Positions 42,365 to 51,810 of a DNA stretch of 64,000 bases are shown piece after piece. The position numbers and the translations under genes are program-made. This DNA comes from Novosphingobium sp. (GTDB lineage Bacteria; Pseudomonadota; Alphaproteobacteria; Sphingomonadales; Sphingomonadaceae), in assembly GCF_020852455.1 (NCBI RefSeq), contig NZ_JADZAT010000006.1, forward strand, positions 119,385 to 183,384, written 5' to 3'. Within the stretch, counting starts at the first letter, position 1; every line of letters begins with the position of its first letter. Below the pieces are notes generated by a model. The model saw only the letters and a list, made by a program, of their open reading frames with translations, was not told the origin of the DNA and searched no databases.

Positions 42365-43201
42365 TCAGGCTGTCCGGCGCCCTTGCAGCGGCGGCAGCGG
42401 AATCGTGCGCTTGGCAGGCCCCGTCACGGCATCAATCGCCAGCAGGTTTTCAAGCAGCCCGCCCAGCTCTCCGCTCGGCCAGACAGTAGCCGCGTCGGAT
42501 AGCGCCTTGCCGGGTTCGGGATGGGTCTCGATGAACAGTCCATCCACGCCTGCCGCCACAGCGGCCCGCGCCAGTGCCGGGATCAGGTGGCGCTGCCCCC
42601 CGCTGCTGCTACCCGCAGCCGACGGCTGCTGCAGCGAATGGGTGCAATCGTAGATCACCGGGCAGCCGAATTCGCGCATCTGCGCCAGCCCGCGCATATC
42701 GACCACCAGATCGTGATGACCAAAGCTGGTGCCCCGCTCGCACAGCAGCAGGTGCCGGGTTACGTCCTGGCCCCCGGCAAGGCCGCTGGCCGCCTTGGTG
42801 ACTACCTGTGCCATATCGCCCGGGGCCATGAATTGCCCCTTCTTCACCAGCACCGGCTTTCCGCTGCGCATTGCGGCAAGCAGCAGGTCAGTCTGGCGCG
42901 AGAGGAACGCGGGGATCTGCAGTACATCGGCAACCTCAGCCACTGCTGCGACCTGGGCAGTTTCGTGCACATCGGTGATCACCGGCAGGCCGAATTCGTC
43001 GCGCACCCGGGCCAGGATCTTTAGCCCTTCATCCAGCCCCACCCCGCGCGGCGAATTGACCGACGTGCGGTTGGCCTTGTCGAACGAGCTTTTGTAGATC
43101 GCCGTAATCGGCAGGCGCGCGGCAAGCGTGGCGATCGTCTCCGCCACGTTCAGCGCAAGTGCTTCGCTTTCGATCGCGCAGGGGCCTGAAATAACCAGCA
43201 T
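42365..43201 (-). CDS. kdsA: 3-deoxy-8-phosphooctulonate synthase (Kdo-8-phosphate synthase)
   Basis: 278 residues. Condenses arabinose 5-phosphate with phosphoenolpyruvate to Kdo-8-phosphate. Conserved segments SGPCAIES, YKSSFDKANRTS, VITDVHE, DVLQIPAFLSRQTDLL, CERGTSFGHHDLVVDMR and FIETHPEPGKA are all present, including the SPCA-like cysteine position (GPCA) that marks metal-dependent forms. The protein starts directly at the first barrel strand; no usable start lies upstream in frame. Confidence 0.94.
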   Translation of the reverse strand: MLVISGPCAIESEALALNVAETIATLAARLPITAIYKSSFDKANRTSVNSPRGVGLDEGLKILARVRDEFGLPVITDVHETAQVAAVAEVADVLQIPAFLSRQTDLLLAAMRSGKPVLVKKGQFMAPGDMAQVVTKAASGLAGGQDVTRHLLLCERGTSFGHHDLVVDMRGLAQMREFGCPVIYDCTHSLQQPSAAGSSSGGQRHLIPALARAAVAAGVDGLFIETHPEPGKALSDAATVWPSGELGGLLENLLAIDAVTGPAKRTIPLPPLQGRRTA

Positions 43202-43231
43202 GAATTGGGTGCGTCCCTTTCGGGCACGGTA

Positions 43232-44227
43232 TTAGCCTTCGCCCTGCAAGGCGAGCAAGGCGAAAGAGGCGAGCCAGTGTTCGCCCATGTAATTACCGGC
43301 GATATGCGGCATGGCGGAATCGAGGTGCCACTTGACCGTTGCGTCGATCAGCGGTTTGAGCCCGCTGGGATCAAGCCTTTGCCCGATCCGCCGCCAGCAC
43401 CACGCGCGCGACAGGTTCAAGCCATCCAGGTGGGCGATCTTGCCGTCACTGCGGTCTGAAACGAAGGCTGGTTCGAACAGGGCCGTCGGCCGGGCCGATG
43501 CCGCTTCGGGCATGAATGCGCCAAACCACGCGGCAAAATCGTCTTTCCCCAGCACACGGCTCATCAGCATGGCGATGGAGAGGGCTGGCGAGAGGAACTC
43601 GTCCCCGCCCGGTTCCCAGGCCTGACCGATCCGGGCATGGGTAAACCAATCCCGTGCGCGCTGCTCGATCAGCAGCAGCAATTCGGGATCGTGGTTCATC
43701 GCCCAGACGTGCGCCAAGGTCAGGGCAAAGGCCGAGTTGTAATGGGTGCCGGTGTAGATCGGATAGGTCTGCAGCGGCAGGAATGCCTTGAACCGGCTCG
43801 CGAAAGCTCGGGCAAAGTGATCGGCATGGTGAGCCCAGGGTGCATCATGCCGCACCATCTCGCCGTGCAGCGCCAAGGCCCAGGCCCAGCCATAGGGCCG
43901 CTCAAACCCGCGCGTGGTAGGCCGGGCGAGGTAGGCGGTCTCGGCCGCGAAATTGGCCTCGGTCAGCATTTGGGAGGCGCGCTGGCGGACCGCTTCGGCA
44001 TCGGGCAAGTCGGGATACAGGCGGGCCAACCGCAGCACCTGCCACCAGCCGTGGACGCAGCTGTGCCAGTCAAAACTGCCGTGGAAGATCGGATGGAGCG
44101 CAGAGGGTGTCTGCGCGTCGTCAGGTCCATCGAGCACATGGTCAAGCTTGTGCGGGTATTCGCGCCCCACGTGGCCCAGGGTGAGCGCCATGAACCGCGC
44201 GGCAAGGGCCGGATCGAGCGCGGTCAT
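43232..44227 (-). CDS. DUF2891 family protein
   Basis: 331 residues from ATG 44227, overlapping the DUF979 stop (ATGA). Cytoplasmic, helical, rich in Trp and His (HGSFDWHSCVHGWWQVLRL, YTGTHYNSAFALTLAH, AGNYMGEHWLASFALLAL), a pattern resembling (alpha/alpha)-barrel enzymes of the epimerase or hydrolase type. No biochemical function is established to my knowledge. Translational coupling to a probable 5-oxoproline carrier and 5-oxoprolinase suggests a role in processing an oxoproline-related compound, for example release from a peptide or conjugate; this is inference. Confidence 0.85.
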   Translation of the reverse strand: MTALDPALAARFMALTLGHVGREYPHKLDHVLDGPDDAQTPSALHPIFHGSFDWHSCVHGWWQVLRLARLYPDLPDAEAVRQRASQMLTEANFAAETAYLARPTTRGFERPYGWAWALALHGEMVRHDAPWAHHADHFARAFASRFKAFLPLQTYPIYTGTHYNSAFALTLAHVWAMNHDPELLLLIEQRARDWFTHARIGQAWEPGGDEFLSPALSIAMLMSRVLGKDDFAAWFGAFMPEAASARPTALFEPAFVSDRSDGKIAHLDGLNLSRAWCWRRIGQRLDPSGLKPLIDATVKWHLDSAMPHIAGNYMGEHWLASFALLALQGEG

Positions 44228-45162
44228 GGGAAGGCGGCCCACCAGATCAGCGCGACATTGAAGGCGAGCAACGGCAGCGCGGTGCCGACCTGCGCCTTGA
44301 CCACCGCGTTGCGATCCCTGAGTTCGAGCAGTGCGGCCGGAACCACGTTGAAATTGGCCGCCATGGGGGTCATCAGCGTACCACAAAAGCCACACAACAT
44401 GCCCACCGCCGCGACCACAGCGGGCGATCCGTGGTACTGCTGGATCAGCAAGGGTAATCCGATCGCCGCCGCCATCACCGGGAAGGCGGCAAAGGCATTG
44501 CCCATCACCATCGTGAACAGGGCCATGCCCAGACCATAGGCGATCACCGCGCCCACCAGCGAGCCAGCAGGGATTACCTCGCTCATCAATCCGCCCACCA
44601 CTTGCCCGACCCCGGCCAGCGCGAAGACCGCGCCCAGGCTGGCCAGCATCTGCGGCAGCACCGCCGCCCAGCCGACCGCGTCCATCAGCCGCCGTCCTTC
44701 CTGGAACGGCACCACCGGGCTTTCGCGCAGCCAGGCAAGGCCCACCGCCAGCCCCAGCAGCGCACCCAGCGCCAGGCTAACCAAGGTGACCTGCTTGGGA
44801 TCGATCCAGTGGGGCACCTGCTTGAACAGGAAAGTCCCAGCCAGCGCAGTCAGCGGGATCACCAGCGCGAGCAGGAACAGCCGGTTGCCATGGCGTGCGG
44901 CGCGCTCGGCGCGGGCCGCCTGGTCATCACCCGCTGCCCCGCGTCCCATCCCGCCCAGACCGGCAATGCCGACCAGCGCCAGCACCAGCACGCCGTTGCC
45001 CAGATCGCCCAGCCGGTCACCCGCCAGCATCGACAGCGCCAGCAGCGCCCAGAAGGCGGCATTGCTCCAGCGCCGGGGATTGCTGGCATCGCGCGCTGAC
45101 AGCACCGCGAAGATGCCAAAGACCAGTCCCGCCAGCAGATAGACCTGCGCCAGCCCGATCAT
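44224..45162 (-). CDS. DUF979 family membrane protein, probable 5-oxoproline carrier component
   Basis: 312 residues with about ten hydrophobic helices. Always found with DUF969; in Firmicutes the pair precedes pyroglutamyl-peptidase genes, which points to uptake of 5-oxoproline (pyroglutamate). Here it follows DUF969 and the ATP-dependent 5-oxoprolinase with ATGA overlaps, which supports the same substrate independently. Conserved segments include MVMGNAFAAFPVMAAAIGLPLLI and GMLCGFCGTLMTPMAANFN near the C-terminus. Confidence 0.85.
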   Translation of the reverse strand: MIGLAQVYLLAGLVFGIFAVLSARDASNPRRWSNAAFWALLALSMLAGDRLGDLGNGVLVLALVGIAGLGGMGRGAAGDDQAARAERAARHGNRLFLLALVIPLTALAGTFLFKQVPHWIDPKQVTLVSLALGALLGLAVGLAWLRESPVVPFQEGRRLMDAVGWAAVLPQMLASLGAVFALAGVGQVVGGLMSEVIPAGSLVGAVIAYGLGMALFTMVMGNAFAAFPVMAAAIGLPLLIQQYHGSPAVVAAVGMLCGFCGTLMTPMAANFNVVPAALLELRDRNAVVKAQVGTALPLLAFNVALIWWAAFP

Positions 45163-45806
45163 CCGCGCCTCCGCCCGAAGCGCCACAGGCGCAAACTGTG
45201 GATCGCGAAGGCGGCGATGGCCGTGGGGATCGCCCAGACCGACAGGTCGAACGGCGCCAGCACGATCCCCTGCTGCTCCATGAAACCCTTCATCAAGAGG
45301 ATCGAGCCGATCGCGATGAAAATGTCCTCGCCAAAGAACAGCCCGACATTGTCGGTTGCGGCGGCCATGGCCTTGATCTGATCGGCTTCGTCCTGATCCT
45401 GTGGCTGGGCAGCGGCTTCGGCCATCGGCGCCACCAGCGGGCGGACGGTCTGCGCATGCCCGGCGATCGAGGTCAGCCCCAGTGCGGCGGTGGCCTGGCG
45501 CAGCAGCAGATAGCCGGTCAGCAGGCGCGGCAGCGTCGCCCCCTTCAGGCCCGAAACCAGCGTACGGGCGCGCTCCTGCAGTCCCTGGCGTTCCATCAGC
45601 CCGATCACCGGCAGGACGATCCAGACCACGCTGACATAGCGGGTATCGTTGAAGGCCTTGCCAAAGGCGGCGATCACCGCGAGCAGGTCCATCCCCGCCG
45701 CCAGCCCGGTGGCCAGTGCGGCGGCCAGCACCACCACCAGCGGGTTCACCCGCAGCACAAAGCCGCCGACCATTACCGCGATGCCGATCAGGACCCACAG
45801 GTTCAT
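45159..45806 (-). CDS. DUF969 family membrane protein, probable 5-oxoproline carrier component
   Basis: 215 residues with about five to six hydrophobic helices ([57 protein letters not shown]). Together with DUF979 it looks like two halves of one carrier of the ion-transporter superfamily. [16 protein letters not shown] and [20 protein letters not shown] are conserved. Overlaps both neighbours by four bases. Confidence 0.85.
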   Translation of the reverse strand: MNLWVLIGIAVMVGGFVLRVNPLVVVLAAALATGLAAGMDLLAVIAAFGKAFNDTRYVSVVWIVLPVIGLMERQGLQERARTLVSGLKGATLPRLLTGYLLLRQATAALGLTSIAGHAQTVRPLVAPMAEAAAQPQDQDEADQIKAMAAATDNVGLFFGEDIFIAIGSILLMKGFMEQQGIVLAPFDLSVWAIPTAIAAFAIHSLRLWRFGRRRG

Positions 45807-48800
45807 GGCTGGCCGTACCCTCCCCCGCCGGGCGTTTCGATCACCATGACATCGCCGGGGGCGACTGTCACGCCGGCGGTGGCGGGAAGCACCTCCACCT
45901 CGCCCGAGCTGCGTTCGACCCGGTTGATCCCGGGCAGGGCATCACCACCGCCAGCCAGCCCGAATGGACGGTTGACCCGCCGCCCCGCCAGGATCCCGGC
46001 CTCCATCGCTTCGAGGAACCGCACCCGCCGTACCGCGCCATCGCCGCCGTTCCAGCGCCCCGCCCCGCCCGAACCGCGGCGGATGTGAAAGTCTTCCAGC
46101 AGCACCGGAAAGCGGCTTTCCAGCACTTCGGGATCGGTCAGCCGGCTGTTGGTCATATGCGTCTGCACCGCATCGGCCCCGGCAAAGCCCGGCCCGGCGC
46201 CCGATCCCCCGGCGATCGTCTCGTAATACTGGTAGCGCGCATTGCCGAAGGTGAAGTTGTTCATCGTTCCCTGGCTGGCGGCCATCGCGCCAAATGCGCC
46301 GAACAGCGCATCGGTTACCGCCTGGCTGGTTTCGACATTGCCGGCCACCACCGCAGCCGGATGGCGCGGGCGCAGCATGGTGCCTTCGGGAACCACGATC
46401 GTCACCGGGGCCAGGCAGCCCTCGTTCATCGGAATCGGATCGTCGATCATCGTGCGCAGCACATACATCGTCGCGGCGCGGACCACGCTGAACGGCGCGT
46501 TGAAATTGTTCGGCAGCTGCGCGCTGGTGCCGGTGAAATCGACCGTCACGTGGCGCGCCGCCTTGTCGATCCGCACCGCCACCGCGATCGTGGCGCCGCA
46601 ATCCATGTCGAGGCTGAACTGGCCATCCTCCAGCCGCGAGACCAGCCGCCGCACCGCTTCCTCGGCATTGGCATGGACGTGCTGCATATAGGCCACCACC
46701 ACGTCGCGGCCATGTTCGGCGCAGGCCGCGCCAAGCCCCTGGGCACCGCGCGCACAGGCCGCGACCTGCGCGGCGAGATCGGCCAGGTTCTGATCCGGAT
46801 TGCGCGCGGGATGCCCGCCCGCGGCCAGCAGCGCGCGCATTTCAGCCTCGCGGATCCGGCCCTGCTCGACCAGCAGGAAATCCTCGATCAGTACACCTTC
46901 ATCCATGATCGTCCGGCTGCCCGGCGGCATCGATCCGGGCGCGATCCCGCCGACATCGGCATGGTGCCCGCGCGCGGCGACGAAGAAGCTGGGGGCATCA
47001 CCATCGCCGTCCACAAAAACCGGCGCGATTACGGTAATGTCGGGCAGATGGGTCCCGCCGGCATAGGGCGCGTTGAGCACATAGGCATCGCCGCGCCGGA
47101 TTCCCCTGCCGTCATTGGGACCATCGCGGCCCGCCCCGCGCGAGCGCAGCACGGTGGCCACGCTTTCACCCATCGAACCCAGGTGCACCGGCATGTGCGG
47201 GGCATTGGCGACCAGCCGTCCAGCACCGTCGAACACCGCGCAGGAAAAATCGAGCCGCTCACGAATGTTCACCGAACTGGCCGAACGCGCCAGCGCAGTG
47301 CCCATTTCCTCGGCAATCGCCATGAACAGGCCGTTGAACACCTCTAGCCGGATCGGATCCACATCGGTCCCGCTGGCCGTGCTGCTGCGCGGCGCGGTGC
47401 GACCCAGCCGCAAGGTGCCATCGCCATCGACTGTCACCGCCCAGCCCGGTTCGACCACCGTAGTTGCCAGCGGATCGACCACGATCAGCGGACCTGCGGC
47501 GCTGAACCCGGCCGCCAGACCGGCCCGATCGTGCACCGGCACTGCATGCGCTGCGCCTTCCATCCAGCACCGCGCGGTCAGGATCGGCGGTGCGCTTTCA
47601 GCAGGCAGCGGCCAGGCCAGCGTGCCCGCGCCGATCTCTTCGGCCACCGCCTCCACCCGGACCCGGTCGACCACCAGCGCGCCGCTGCCGTCGAAACCGA
47701 ATTCGGCCCGGTGCCGCTCGGCAAACAGCGCCGCAAGTTCGTCGGCCGGGCCGGGTTCCAGCTCGATCGTGCTTTCGCTGCCGTCACGCCGCACGAACAG
47801 CCGCGCCTCGATCCGGGTCGCCGGGGTGCCAAGCTGGGCGGCAGCCTCATCGGCCAGCCGCGCGCGCAGCGCCTCAACCTGGGGTTCGACGCCGGGCACC
47901 AGCGGCAGTCCCAGCCCGCCTTCGCGCACCGCGGCTTCGCTGGCGAGGCCCATGCCATAGGCCGAGAGCACCCCGGCAAAGGGGTGGACCAGCACCGTCT
48001 CGATCCCCAGCGCATCGGCGACCAGACAGGCATGCTGCCCGCCCGCCCCGCCGAAGCAGGACAGCGCATGGCTGGTGACATCGTGCCCGCGCGCGACCGA
48101 GATCTGGCGGATCGCATGGGCCATGTTGGCCACCGCGATCCGCACGAAACCTTCGGCCAGATCTTCGGGCAAGATTGCCTGCCCGGTCTCCTCCGCGACT
48201 TCGCGGGCCAGCCCGGCAAATTTGTCTTTGACCACCTCCGCGTCGATCGGCTGATCACCGTCAGGGCCGAACACCTGCGGGAACTGGCTGGGCACCAGCT
48301 TGCCCAGCAGCACGTTGCAATCGGTCACGGTCAAGGGCCCGCCATGGCGGTAGCAGGCCGGGCCCGGCACCGACCCGGCGCTTTCGGGGCCAACCACCAG
48401 CCGTCCGGCATCGAACCGGCAGATCGATCCGCCGCCCGCGGCAACGGTGTGGATCCGCAGCATCGGGGTGCGGATCCTGACCCCGGCAACCCGGGTTTCG
48501 CTGTCGCGTTCGTAGTGCCCGGCATAGTGGCTGACATCGGTCGAGGTGCCGCCCATGTCGAAGCCGATAACCTTGTCCGCGCCCGATTGTTCGGCGGTGC
48601 GTGCCATCCCGACGATCCCGCCGGCCGGCCCCGACAGTATCGCATCCTTGCCGTGGAACCGCGAACCCTCGATCAGCCCGCCCGAGCTTTGCATGAACAG
48701 CGGCCGCGCCGCGCCGCCCAGCCGGGCGGTGAACTGATCGACATAGCGCCGCAGCACCGGTGAAAGGTAGGCATCGACCAGCGTGGTATCGCCGCGCGCC

Positions 48801-49399
48801 ACCAGCTTGATCAGCGGGGCCAGCTCGTGGCTGACCGAGACCTGGCTAAACCCCGCCCCGCGCGCCAGCTGGGCAAGCCGCGCTTCGTGCGCCGGGTACT
48901 TCCAGCCGTGCATCAGCACGATTGCGATCGAATCAAGCCCCGCTTCGCGGGCGGCGGCCAGCCCTTCGCGCGCCGCCGCCTCGTCCAGCGCGGCCAGCAC
49001 CGTGCCATCCGCCGTGACCCGCTCGATCACTTCGAGCACGCGGGCGTGCGGCGGGCGCGGCAGGTCGATCCGGCGCACGAACAGGTCGGGGCGTTCCTGC
49101 GTGCCGATCGTCAGCGCATCGGCAAAACCGCGGGTGATCGCCAGCAGGGTAGGTTCGCCCTTGCGTTCCAGCAGGGCATTGGTGGCAACGGTTGTGCCCA
49201 TCCGCACTGCGCAGGGCGGCAGTTCCCCCTGCCCGACACCGGTCAGCTGGCGGATCGCGGCGACCGCAGCGTCTTCGGCGCGGGCCGGATCTTCGGACAG
49301 CAGCTTGGCCGTGCGCAGGGCGCCATCGGGCGCGCGCGCGACCACATCGGTAAAGGTACCGCCACGATCGATCCAGAACTGCCAGGCGCCGCCGGTCAT
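45803..49399 (-). CDS. 5-oxoprolinase (ATP-hydrolysing), fused HyuA-HyuB type
   Basis: 1198 residues, full length for the single-chain enzyme. Opens 5-oxo-L-proline to glutamate with ATP. The N-terminal HyuA-like half (about 1-660) has the ASKHA nucleotide site [43 protein letters not shown] and [18 protein letters not shown]. The C-terminal HyuB-like half (about 680-1190) has [27 protein letters not shown] and [18 protein letters not shown]. Hydantoinase activity is an alternative, but the neighbouring DUF969/DUF979 pair favours oxoproline. It begins 20 bases after the OmpA-like gene. Confidence 0.92.
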   Translation of the reverse strand: MTGGAWQFWIDRGGTFTDVVARAPDGALRTAKLLSEDPARAEDAAVAAIRQLTGVGQGELPPCAVRMGTTVATNALLERKGEPTLLAITRGFADALTIGTQERPDLFVRRIDLPRPPHARVLEVIERVTADGTVLAALDEAAAREGLAAAREAGLDSIAIVLMHGWKYPAHEARLAQLARGAGFSQVSVSHELAPLIKLVARGDTTLVDAYLSPVLRRYVDQFTARLGGAARPLFMQSSGGLIEGSRFHGKDAILSGPAGGIVGMARTAEQSGADKVIGFDMGGTSTDVSHYAGHYERDSETRVAGVRIRTPMLRIHTVAAGGGSICRFDAGRLVVGPESAGSVPGPACYRHGGPLTVTDCNVLLGKLVPSQFPQVFGPDGDQPIDAEVVKDKFAGLAREVAEETGQAILPEDLAEGFVRIAVANMAHAIRQISVARGHDVTSHALSCFGGAGGQHACLVADALGIETVLVHPFAGVLSAYGMGLASEAAVREGGLGLPLVPGVEPQVEALRARLADEAAAQLGTPATRIEARLFVRRDGSESTIELEPGPADELAALFAERHRAEFGFDGSGALVVDRVRVEAVAEEIGAGTLAWPLPAESAPPILTARCWMEGAAHAVPVHDRAGLAAGFSAAGPLIVVDPLATTVVEPGWAVTVDGDGTLRLGRTAPRSSTASGTDVDPIRLEVFNGLFMAIAEEMGTALARSASSVNIRERLDFSCAVFDGAGRLVANAPHMPVHLGSMGESVATVLRSRGAGRDGPNDGRGIRRGDAYVLNAPYAGGTHLPDITVIAPVFVDGDGDAPSFFVAARGHHADVGGIAPGSMPPGSRTIMDEGVLIEDFLLVEQGRIREAEMRALLAAGGHPARNPDQNLADLAAQVAACARGAQGLGAACAEHGRDVVVAYMQHVHANAEEAVRRLVSRLEDGQFSLDMDCGATIAVAVRIDKAARHVTVDFTGTSAQLPNNFNAPFSVVRAATMYVLRTMIDDPIPMNEGCLAPVTIVVPEGTMLRPRHPAAVVAGNVETSQAVTDALFGAFGAMAASQGTMNNFTFGNARYQYYETIAGGSGAGPGFAGADAVQTHMTNSRLTDPEVLESRFPVLLEDFHIRRGSGGAGRWNGGDGAVRRVRFLEAMEAGILAGRRVNRPFGLAGGGDALPGINRVERSSGEVEVLPATAGVTVAPGDVMVIETPGGGGYGQP

Positions 49400-49419
49400 G
49401 ATCGACAGCGCCGGCTGGA

Positions 49420-49905
49420 TCAGTTGGCGTCGGCCGGGGTGACCACGATCACCACACGGCGGTTCTGCGCGCGGCCTTCGGGCGTATCATTGCTGGCAAT
49501 CGGCTGGGTCTCACCCTTGCCGATCGCGCGCACTTCGGCTTCGGCCATCCCGGCCTTGACGAATTCGGACTTGACCGAAGCAGCCCGGCGTTCGGACAGC
49601 TGCTGGTTGTATTCGGCGGATCCGGACGAATCGGTGTGGCCTTCAACCCCGGCGCCGTGAATATCGACGCTTTTCAGCACGCTGGCCAGCTTGTCCACCT
49701 TGGCCGCGGCTTCGGGCACCAGGTCACTCTTGTCGACATCGAACAGCACGCGGTCCGACAGCCCCAGTTCGTAATTGTCACCCACCTGCTTGAATTCCTC
49801 AGCAGTCAGGGCAGCGACCTGTTTGGCCGAAAAGCCGGGTTTGGGCGGGACGGTCTGGCAGGCGGCGAGTGCTGCGGTTGCAAGCAGCACCAGGGCTTTG
49901 CGCAT
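49420..49905 (-). CDS. yfiB: OmpA-family lipoprotein, YfiB-like
   Basis: 161 residues with a lipoprotein signal ([10 protein letters not shown], Cys16) and a C-terminal OmpA peptidoglycan-binding domain: [40 protein letters not shown] and [23 protein letters not shown]. Start at ATG 49905 has AAGGAG upstream. In the Yfi (Tpb) system YfiB is the outer-membrane lipoprotein that captures YfiR and so releases the cyclase YfiN. Assignment rests on gene order R-N-B; alone it would be a generic Pal-like protein. Confidence 0.85.
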   Translation of the reverse strand: MRKALVLLATAALAACQTVPPKPGFSAKQVAALTAEEFKQVGDNYELGLSDRVLFDVDKSDLVPEAAAKVDKLASVLKSVDIHGAGVEGHTDSSGSAEYNQQLSERRAASVKSEFVKAGMAEAEVRAIGKGETQPIASNDTPEGRAQNRRVVIVVTPADAN

Positions 49906-49909
49906 CGTT

Positions 49910-51139
49910 TCAGGCTCCTTGCGGGTCTTGTTCTTGGCGACTCCGCTTGTCGCGGTACATCGCCGAATCCGCATGGGAAAGCATTTCTTCGGCATTGCCC
50001 CCATCTTCAGGGAAAACCGCCACCCCCACGCTGAGCGAAGCCGTGGCCAGCTGGCCGTTGGGCATGCGGTAAGGCAGCTCCATCGCCTTGCGGATCCGGT
50101 GGACCACGCCATCGACATGCGCGCGGTTGAAGAACGGCGCCAGGACCACCGCAAATTCGTCTCCGCCCAGCCGGAAGGCAGCATCGATATGCCGGATCGC
50201 CCCGCGCAGACGCTCACCCACCGCGATCAGCGCGGCATCGCCCGAACTGTGGCCGTATTCATCGTTGACCTGCTTGAAGCGATCGACATCGAGATAGATC
50301 AGCGCGAAGGGCGTACCGCTGCGCTGGGAATGGGCCACCGCATCGGCCAGCACCTGTTCGAACAGCACCCGGTTGCCCAGCCCGGTCAGCCCGTCGTGGG
50401 TGGCGCGGCGCTGCAGCTCGGCATTTTCCGAGGTCAGGCCAGCGTGCCAGCCCTGCAATTCGGCCAGCAGCGCGTTGAAGTCCTGCCCGAAGCGGTCGAT
50501 CTCGGCGATGCCCGAAGCCGGCACGCGCTTTTCGAAGGCGCGCTCCTGCCGCACGGCGTGGGCGACCTGGGCCACATGATCGAGCGGTGCGATCACTTCG
50601 TTCTGCAGCCGCCGCGCCAGGATCCGCGTGGCCACCACCGTCAGCCCGACGCAGGTCAGCGCGATCAGCAGGGCGGCCAGCATATAGCGCAGGATCCCGC
50701 CCGAATTGCCATAGACCTCAACCCGCGCGATCAGCGTGCCGCCCTGGCGCACATCGGCACGGGCCGGTTCGGGCCAGATCACACTGTTGGCAGCATCAAG
50801 CAGCCAGGCAGGGCCTTCATGGGTACGATCCCAGTGCGCCAGGCTGTGACCGGCTGGATCGACCACCTCGATCTGGTGAACTCCGGTTGAGACGCCGACC
50901 GAAGTCATCCCCTCACGGATCGCCTGACGGTCCTGGAACACCACCGCCGGTTCGACGGTGTAGGCAACATTGCGCGCGGTCAGTTCAAGGTTGCGCTGCG
51001 CGTAGGATCGAATCACCATGACGCCCGACAGCATCAGGCTGGCCGCGGCCAGGATCACGGTGAACAGGATCAGGCGCAGGTGCGCGCGGGCCAGCAGATC
51101 ACGCAGCGTGGGCAGTTTCGACGGAGGTGTCGGTGCCAT
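49910..51139 (-). CDS. yfiN: Membrane diguanylate cyclase, YfiN/TpbB-like
   Basis: 409 residues. Membrane helix near 22-46, a periplasmic CHASE8-like sensor (about 47-150), a second helix near 152-172, a HAMP linker, then a GGDEF domain. The active-site motif is GGDEF (about residues 325-329), preceded by RHID, an intact inhibitory I-site with the canonical five-residue spacing. It should make c-di-GMP when the periplasmic repressor YfiR is removed. Flanked by yfiR (3 bases upstream) and yfiB (4 bases downstream). Confidence 0.92.
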   Translation of the reverse strand: MAPTPPSKLPTLRDLLARAHLRLILFTVILAAASLMLSGVMVIRSYAQRNLELTARNVAYTVEPAVVFQDRQAIREGMTSVGVSTGVHQIEVVDPAGHSLAHWDRTHEGPAWLLDAANSVIWPEPARADVRQGGTLIARVEVYGNSGGILRYMLAALLIALTCVGLTVVATRILARRLQNEVIAPLDHVAQVAHAVRQERAFEKRVPASGIAEIDRFGQDFNALLAELQGWHAGLTSENAELQRRATHDGLTGLGNRVLFEQVLADAVAHSQRSGTPFALIYLDVDRFKQVNDEYGHSSGDAALIAVGERLRGAIRHIDAAFRLGGDEFAVVLAPFFNRAHVDGVVHRIRKAMELPYRMPNGQLATASLSVGVAVFPEDGGNAEEMLSHADSAMYRDKRSRQEQDPQGA

Positions 51140-51142
51140 GGC

Positions 51143-51682
51143 TCAGCCCCCTCCCGTCGCGACCCGCAGCACGCGCGGATCGACCTTCATGCCCGACCGC
51201 GACACTGCATCGATGTTGAGGCGGAAACTGAGCGCGTTAGGCCTATAGGTTAAGGTGAACATGGCCTCGCTGCTATTGTCGGGATCGGCTTCGGCGATGG
51301 TCAGGACCGCCTTGCCGCGCACGGCGGCGGTCAGCTGGCGTTGCACCGGCACGGTCAGCTGGCCGAGATAGACCACGTCGCAGCCGGCCAGCCCCGCGAC
51401 ATTGGCCGCGACGTTGCGCCGCTGGACCTGCCGCCCGTCAGCCATTCTCCAGTTGGCGATCTGCCCCGCGTGCCGCACTGGCCCTGCCACGCACAGCACC
51501 AGCGGATCGCGGCGCTGCGGCCAGCGGGCATATTCCATGATCCCCCTGACAGTGCGCGCGGCGGCGGCCGCATAGGGATCGCTGCCCGGCGCGACCGCAC
51601 CCAGGGGCATATCCGCCGCAGCCTCAAGCGGCGCGGCACAGAAAACCGCAAGCGCGGCGACAAGGCGGATATGGCGGACCAT
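51143..51682 (-). CDS. yfiR: YfiR-family (DUF4154) periplasmic repressor
   Basis: 179 residues with a signal peptide (VRHIRLVAALAVFCAAPLEAAA). DUF4154 fold segments: RTVRGIMEYARWPQRRDPLVLCVAGP, CDVVYLGQL, KAVLTIAEAD and a terminal LSFRLNIDAVSRSGMKVDPRVLRVA. In Pseudomonas YfiR binds the periplasmic part of YfiN and keeps it off; redox or envelope stress relieves this. Two cysteines in the mature protein (in VLCVAG and AGCDVV) could form a disulfide, as in YfiR. First gene of the module. Confidence 0.9.
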   Translation of the reverse strand: MVRHIRLVAALAVFCAAPLEAAADMPLGAVAPGSDPYAAAAARTVRGIMEYARWPQRRDPLVLCVAGPVRHAGQIANWRMADGRQVQRRNVAANVAGLAGCDVVYLGQLTVPVQRQLTAAVRGKAVLTIAEADPDNSSEAMFTLTYRPNALSFRLNIDAVSRSGMKVDPRVLRVATGGG

Positions 51683-51745
51683 GAGTTGCAGAACGCCCGA
51701 TAGCGCAACCGATCCTTACCGGAAACAAACAAGAGGGTTAATTCG

Positions 51746-51785
51746 ACCTGTGTTTTTTGACAGGTTGGCAGGCGATTGGTTTCGT
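51746..51785 (+). promoter_or_regulatory. Operator-like inverted repeat and possible -35 element upstream of putA
   Basis: ACCTGT (51746-51751) and ACAGGT (51760-51765) are perfect inverted 6-base arms with 8 bases between, in the yfiR-putA divergent gap. The second arm overlaps a consensus-like -35, TTGACA (51757-51762); no good -10 is visible 16-18 bases on. A regulator bound here would control putA. Because PutA lacks its own DNA-binding domain, an external regulator is expected. Confidence 0.35.
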
Positions 51786-51810
51786 CTGCAACCGGTGCTA
51801 GGGCACCGCC

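Noticed and set aside
25288..43201. Recently acquired island
   Set aside because: Capsule loci are often transferred, but base composition is like the flanks and no integrase, IS or direct-repeat boundary was seen; kdsA and kdsB are also core genes.
43205..43459. Small plus-strand ORF opposite the end of the DUF2891 gene
   Set aside because: It lies antisense to a conserved coding region and lacks a signal, domain or ribosome-binding site.
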